Of a stretch of 64,000 nucleotides of DNA, positions 61,805 to 64,000 are shown piece by piece. Below the pieces are notes generated by a model. It was given only the letters and a program-made list of their open reading frames with translations, did not search any database and was not told where the DNA came from. The position numbers were made by a program, and so were the translations under genes. This stretch comes from Rahnella aquatilis CIP 78.65 = ATCC 33071 (GTDB lineage Bacteria > Pseudomonadota > Gammaproteobacteria > Enterobacterales > Enterobacteriaceae), in the NCBI RefSeq assembly GCF_000241955.1, contig NC_016818.1, forward strand, positions 2,046,001 to 2,110,000, in the 5' to 3' direction. Each line of letters starts with the position of its first letter. The stretch's first letter is position 1.

Positions 61805-62734
61805 TTACTTCGCAGCATCCCGCAGGACCTGCTTCATAAAGGCGACGGAGCTCTCCAGAGCCTGCACTGCTTCTGGCTGCAGCGTGGAGAAGAAATGCCA
61901 GGCGTGGAACATACCCGGCCAAACCTCCAAATTTACGCGAACCCGGTTATCACCCAGATGAGTTGCGAGCCGCATCGCGTCGCTCAGCATCAGTTCATTC
62001 TCGCCAATCTGAACCAGCACCGGCGGCAGACCCGTCACATCCGCAAACACCGGTGATGCCATTGGGTGATTAGGTAACGCATCGCCCAGGAAGGTGCGTG
62101 CCAGGAAATCCAGGCCGGCCTTGGTGTTCAGAGGATCAAGACCTTCCCGGTTGGTCATGGAGACGCCCGTATGCTCAAGGTTGGCCCATGGGGAAATGGA
62201 AACACCGCCGGCCGGAAGTGGCAGGCCTTTATTACGTGCAGCTACCATAATGGTAACCACCATTGCTCCGCCCGCAGACTCGCCCGCCAGTAAGATTTTG
62301 CTGGCATCAAAGCCCTGTTCAATCAACCACTCATACGCACGAACGGTATCGGTAACGGGCGTGGGGAAAGGATACTCCGGCGCCAGACGGTAATCCGGCA
62401 TGTAAACCCGTGCGCCCAGCATGCTGGCGTAGTTACCACCAATACCGTGATAGCCCGCCGGTTCGCCGACAATATAAGCCCCGCCGTGGATGTACATAAC
62501 GATGGCATCAGTTTCAAGTTTGTCAGGCGTCACCAGCGTGCCCGGTACGCCCCCCATGTCGACTTCAGTAAAACTGATACCGGAAGGTGCAGGATTTTTA
62601 GCCAGCATACGGGTATAGGCGTCACGTACCTCACTCATAGGCGTTACGGTATCCTCACCCGTAAGGATTGGACCCAGGCCGGCCAGGCTTTCTGACCATT
62701 CTTTTACGGCTTGTTTGGTTTGTTGATTCAGCAT
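61805..62734 (-). CDS. HSL-family alpha/beta hydrolase (esterase/lipase)
   Basis: 309 residues from ATG 62734 behind AGGA; the longer frame would include an implausible N-terminus. Oxyanion hole HGGAYIVG, nucleophile GESAGG (~Ser 155), acid in GENELML and His in GMFHAWHFF. Hormone-sensitive-lipase-type esterases act on short-chain esters. Divergent from a LysR gene. Confidence 0.9.
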   Translation of the reverse strand: MLNQQTKQAVKEWSESLAGLGPILTGEDTVTPMSEVRDAYTRMLAKNPAPSGISFTEVDMGGVPGTLVTPDKLETDAIVMYIHGGAYIVGEPAGYHGIGGNYASMLGARVYMPDYRLAPEYPFPTPVTDTVRAYEWLIEQGFDASKILLAGESAGGAMVVTIMVAARNKGLPLPAGGVSISPWANLEHTGVSMTNREGLDPLNTKAGLDFLARTFLGDALPNHPMASPVFADVTGLPPVLVQIGENELMLSDAMRLATHLGDNRVRVNLEVWPGMFHAWHFFSTLQPEAVQALESSVAFMKQVLRDAAK

Positions 62735-62855
62735 TTTTATTCCTGTTTGTATTTGCGTTAAAAAATAACAGGAACCTATAGTATATAAACATTTAGGGAA
62801 TGTGCTTCCCGTATCAGGGTACGTTAAAGCCCGTATTAAAGGAGATAAATAAAGC

Positions 62856-63764
62856 ATGGAGATCAACAGCATTGGTGATATCGCCGCATTCGTCGCGGCT
62901 GTAAAAGCCGGGAGTTACACCCACGCAGCGGGTTCCCTCGGGCTCACTCGTTCTGCCATTGGCAAGAGTATTGTCAGGCTCGAAACGCGTATGGGTGTTC
63001 GTCTCCTTAACCGTACCACCCGGAGTCTGAGTCTGACTGATGAAGGGAGGGTCATGTTCGACCGTTGCCGACAGATACTGGATGACCTGGAAGAGGTCGA
63101 TGCCGCCATGGCCATGCGCAGGGGGAAACCAACGGGGACTCTCCGGCTGAGTGCTCCGCTTTCTTTTGGGCAGCGCCATATCCTTCCCATTCTGGATGTT
63201 TATCTGAAAAAGTGGCCGGAACTTCGTGCGGAGGTGTCCTTTAGCGACAGGTTTGTTGATCTTATTGAAGAAGGCTTTGATATTGCCATTCGCATCGGTG
63301 AACCCCGCGATGACTCGCGCATTCTTACCCGAACGATTGCTTCGCAGCACATTGTCACTTGTGCATCTCCAGAATATTTGTCCTCACGGGGCGTTCCAGA
63401 AACGCCCGCAGACTTAACCGGGCATGACACTATTTTTCTTCTGAGTGCAGAAAAGAGACGCAGCTGGCGGTTTGCGACTCCGGAAGGTACTTTTGTGTAT
63501 GAAGGACCCGGGCGGCTAAACCTCGACAGTTCGGAAGCCATGCGGGCATCGGCAATTTCCGGATTTGGTATCGTTCACTTACCGACCTATTTGCTAGGGG
63601 AGGATTTACGTAGTGGTAAGCTGATACCGGTGCTTGAGGAGTATCCTTTCCCTCCGGAACCTATTCGGCTCATTTATCCCAGTAAACGACATTTATCCCC
63701 GCGAATTCGGGCCTTTATTGACCTGCTTGTGGAAAGCTGGGAGCAAGGTTTACCTTGGGAATAA
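62856..63764 (+). CDS. LysR-family transcriptional regulator
   Basis: 302 residues; HTH with TRSAIGKSIVRLETRMGVRLL and a substrate domain. ATG 62856 follows AGGAGAT. Divergent from the HSL esterase gene, its likely target. Confidence 0.9.
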   Translation: MEINSIGDIAAFVAAVKAGSYTHAAGSLGLTRSAIGKSIVRLETRMGVRLLNRTTRSLSLTDEGRVMFDRCRQILDDLEEVDAAMAMRRGKPTGTLRLSAPLSFGQRHILPILDVYLKKWPELRAEVSFSDRFVDLIEEGFDIAIRIGEPRDDSRILTRTIASQHIVTCASPEYLSSRGVPETPADLTGHDTIFLLSAEKRRSWRFATPEGTFVYEGPGRLNLDSSEAMRASAISGFGIVHLPTYLLGEDLRSGKLIPVLEEYPFPPEPIRLIYPSKRHLSPRIRAFIDLLVESWEQGLPWE

Positions 63765-63808
63765 AGTATATCCAAACGCAGTTGTCCGGCTACATTTTCA
63801 GGCACAAT

Positions 63809-63871
63809 GTCCGCTCCTCGCTCACAGCGGACCTTTCATAACCAGAGGTCCGCTCTGTGCCAAGAGCGGAA
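63809..63871 (+). repeat. GTCCGCT/AGCGGAC repeat, full copy
   Basis: GTCCGCTCCTCGCTC to TGCCAAGAGCGGA, with a second internal GTCCGCT at ~63848. The last ~130 bases of the window after it show no gene. Confidence 0.55.
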
Positions 63872-64000
63872 GTTAACTACGGATAAAATTCAGCGCCTCA
63901 CCTCCAGAGCCGCTGCATAATGGCAATAAGCTACACTTGTTCATTATTTCCAAAACAGGAAAGCCTTCCGCTGCTTCAACGGTGTGTGTTTGACATCGCG

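Noticed and set aside
1..64000. tRNA, rRNA or CRISPR content
   Set aside because: No cloverleaf, rRNA-like or regularly spaced repeat-spacer pattern was seen on either strand; the repeats found are few and dispersed.

Overview
The window looks like the chromosome of a gamma-proteobacterium of the order Enterobacterales. The evidence is a close yaiL (DUF2058) gene, recognisable fhuB/fhuD/fhuF, dsbG and nimR/nimT genes, Fur-box-like sites and dense gene packing with good Shine-Dalgarno sites. A Rahnella/Ewingella/Serratia-like environmental genus is a guess. I see no rRNA, tRNA, CRISPR array or complete insertion sequence. Most of the window is accessory metabolism: many regulator genes (LysR, AraC, TetR, HxlR, SorC) sit next to, often divergently from, one to three oxidoreductase, hydrolase or transporter genes.

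Layout. 0-2.9 kb: the end of an 8-oxoguanine deaminase gene, an isopenicillin-N-synthase-like oxygenase, a YjfB-like small protein and yaiL. 2.9-10.6 kb: LysR/HxlR regulators with SDR enzymes, an NAD(P)-binding reductase, a NepI-like efflux pump with a hydrolase, and a darcynin-family protein. 10.6-12 kb: a gene-poor scar holding an IS110 transposase remnant fused to a TetR-tail remnant. 12.2-14.5 kb: a secreted dienelactone-hydrolase-like protein and a membrane-anchored AraC regulator. 14.6-20.5 kb: a Fur-type hydroxamate siderophore uptake locus (receptor; fhuD-fhuB-fhuF on the other strand) without the fhuC ATPase.

21.2-30.8 kb is the most interesting part. A TetR-family regulator with a Cys-Cys pair is surrounded by thiol and electrophile defence genes: OsmC-like, AhpD-like, two thioredoxin-like proteins, an old-yellow-enzyme (OYE) ene-reductase, a FrnE/DsbA-like protein, an SDR, an alpha/beta hydrolase and an EamA exporter. 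Five copies of one 16-bp operator (consensus TCTACCAACTAGTAGG) lie at five promoters here, three of them inside the -35/-10 spacer. I read this as one compact, locally encoded redox or electrophile regulon. A PatB/MalY-type C-S lyase and dsbG follow.

33.6-44.7 kb is a sugar or polyol island. A SorC-type regulator precedes a galactitol-type PTS operon (IIA-IIB-IIC, RPE-like epimerase, SDR, SIS-domain 3-hexuloisomerase-like protein). This converges on an ABC sugar-transport operon headed by an FGGY kinase. Both promoters and the regulator promoter carry TTGCTCAT-type operators, and both operon promoters show the same 22-bp spacing, which suggests joint control.

45-64 kb is a run of regulator-enzyme pairs: LysR/Rid protein plus quinone oxidoreductase, LysR/SDR, AraC/aldo-keto reductase, LysR/amidohydrolase-YdcZ-SMP30, nimR/nimT, LysR/OYE and LysR/HSL esterase. 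It also holds a frameshifted glutathione S-transferase gene. A family of short inverted-repeat elements (GTCCGCT...AGCGGAC) is scattered here, and one copy is split by a 159-bp MITE with perfect 16-bp terminal repeats and a 4-bp target duplication.
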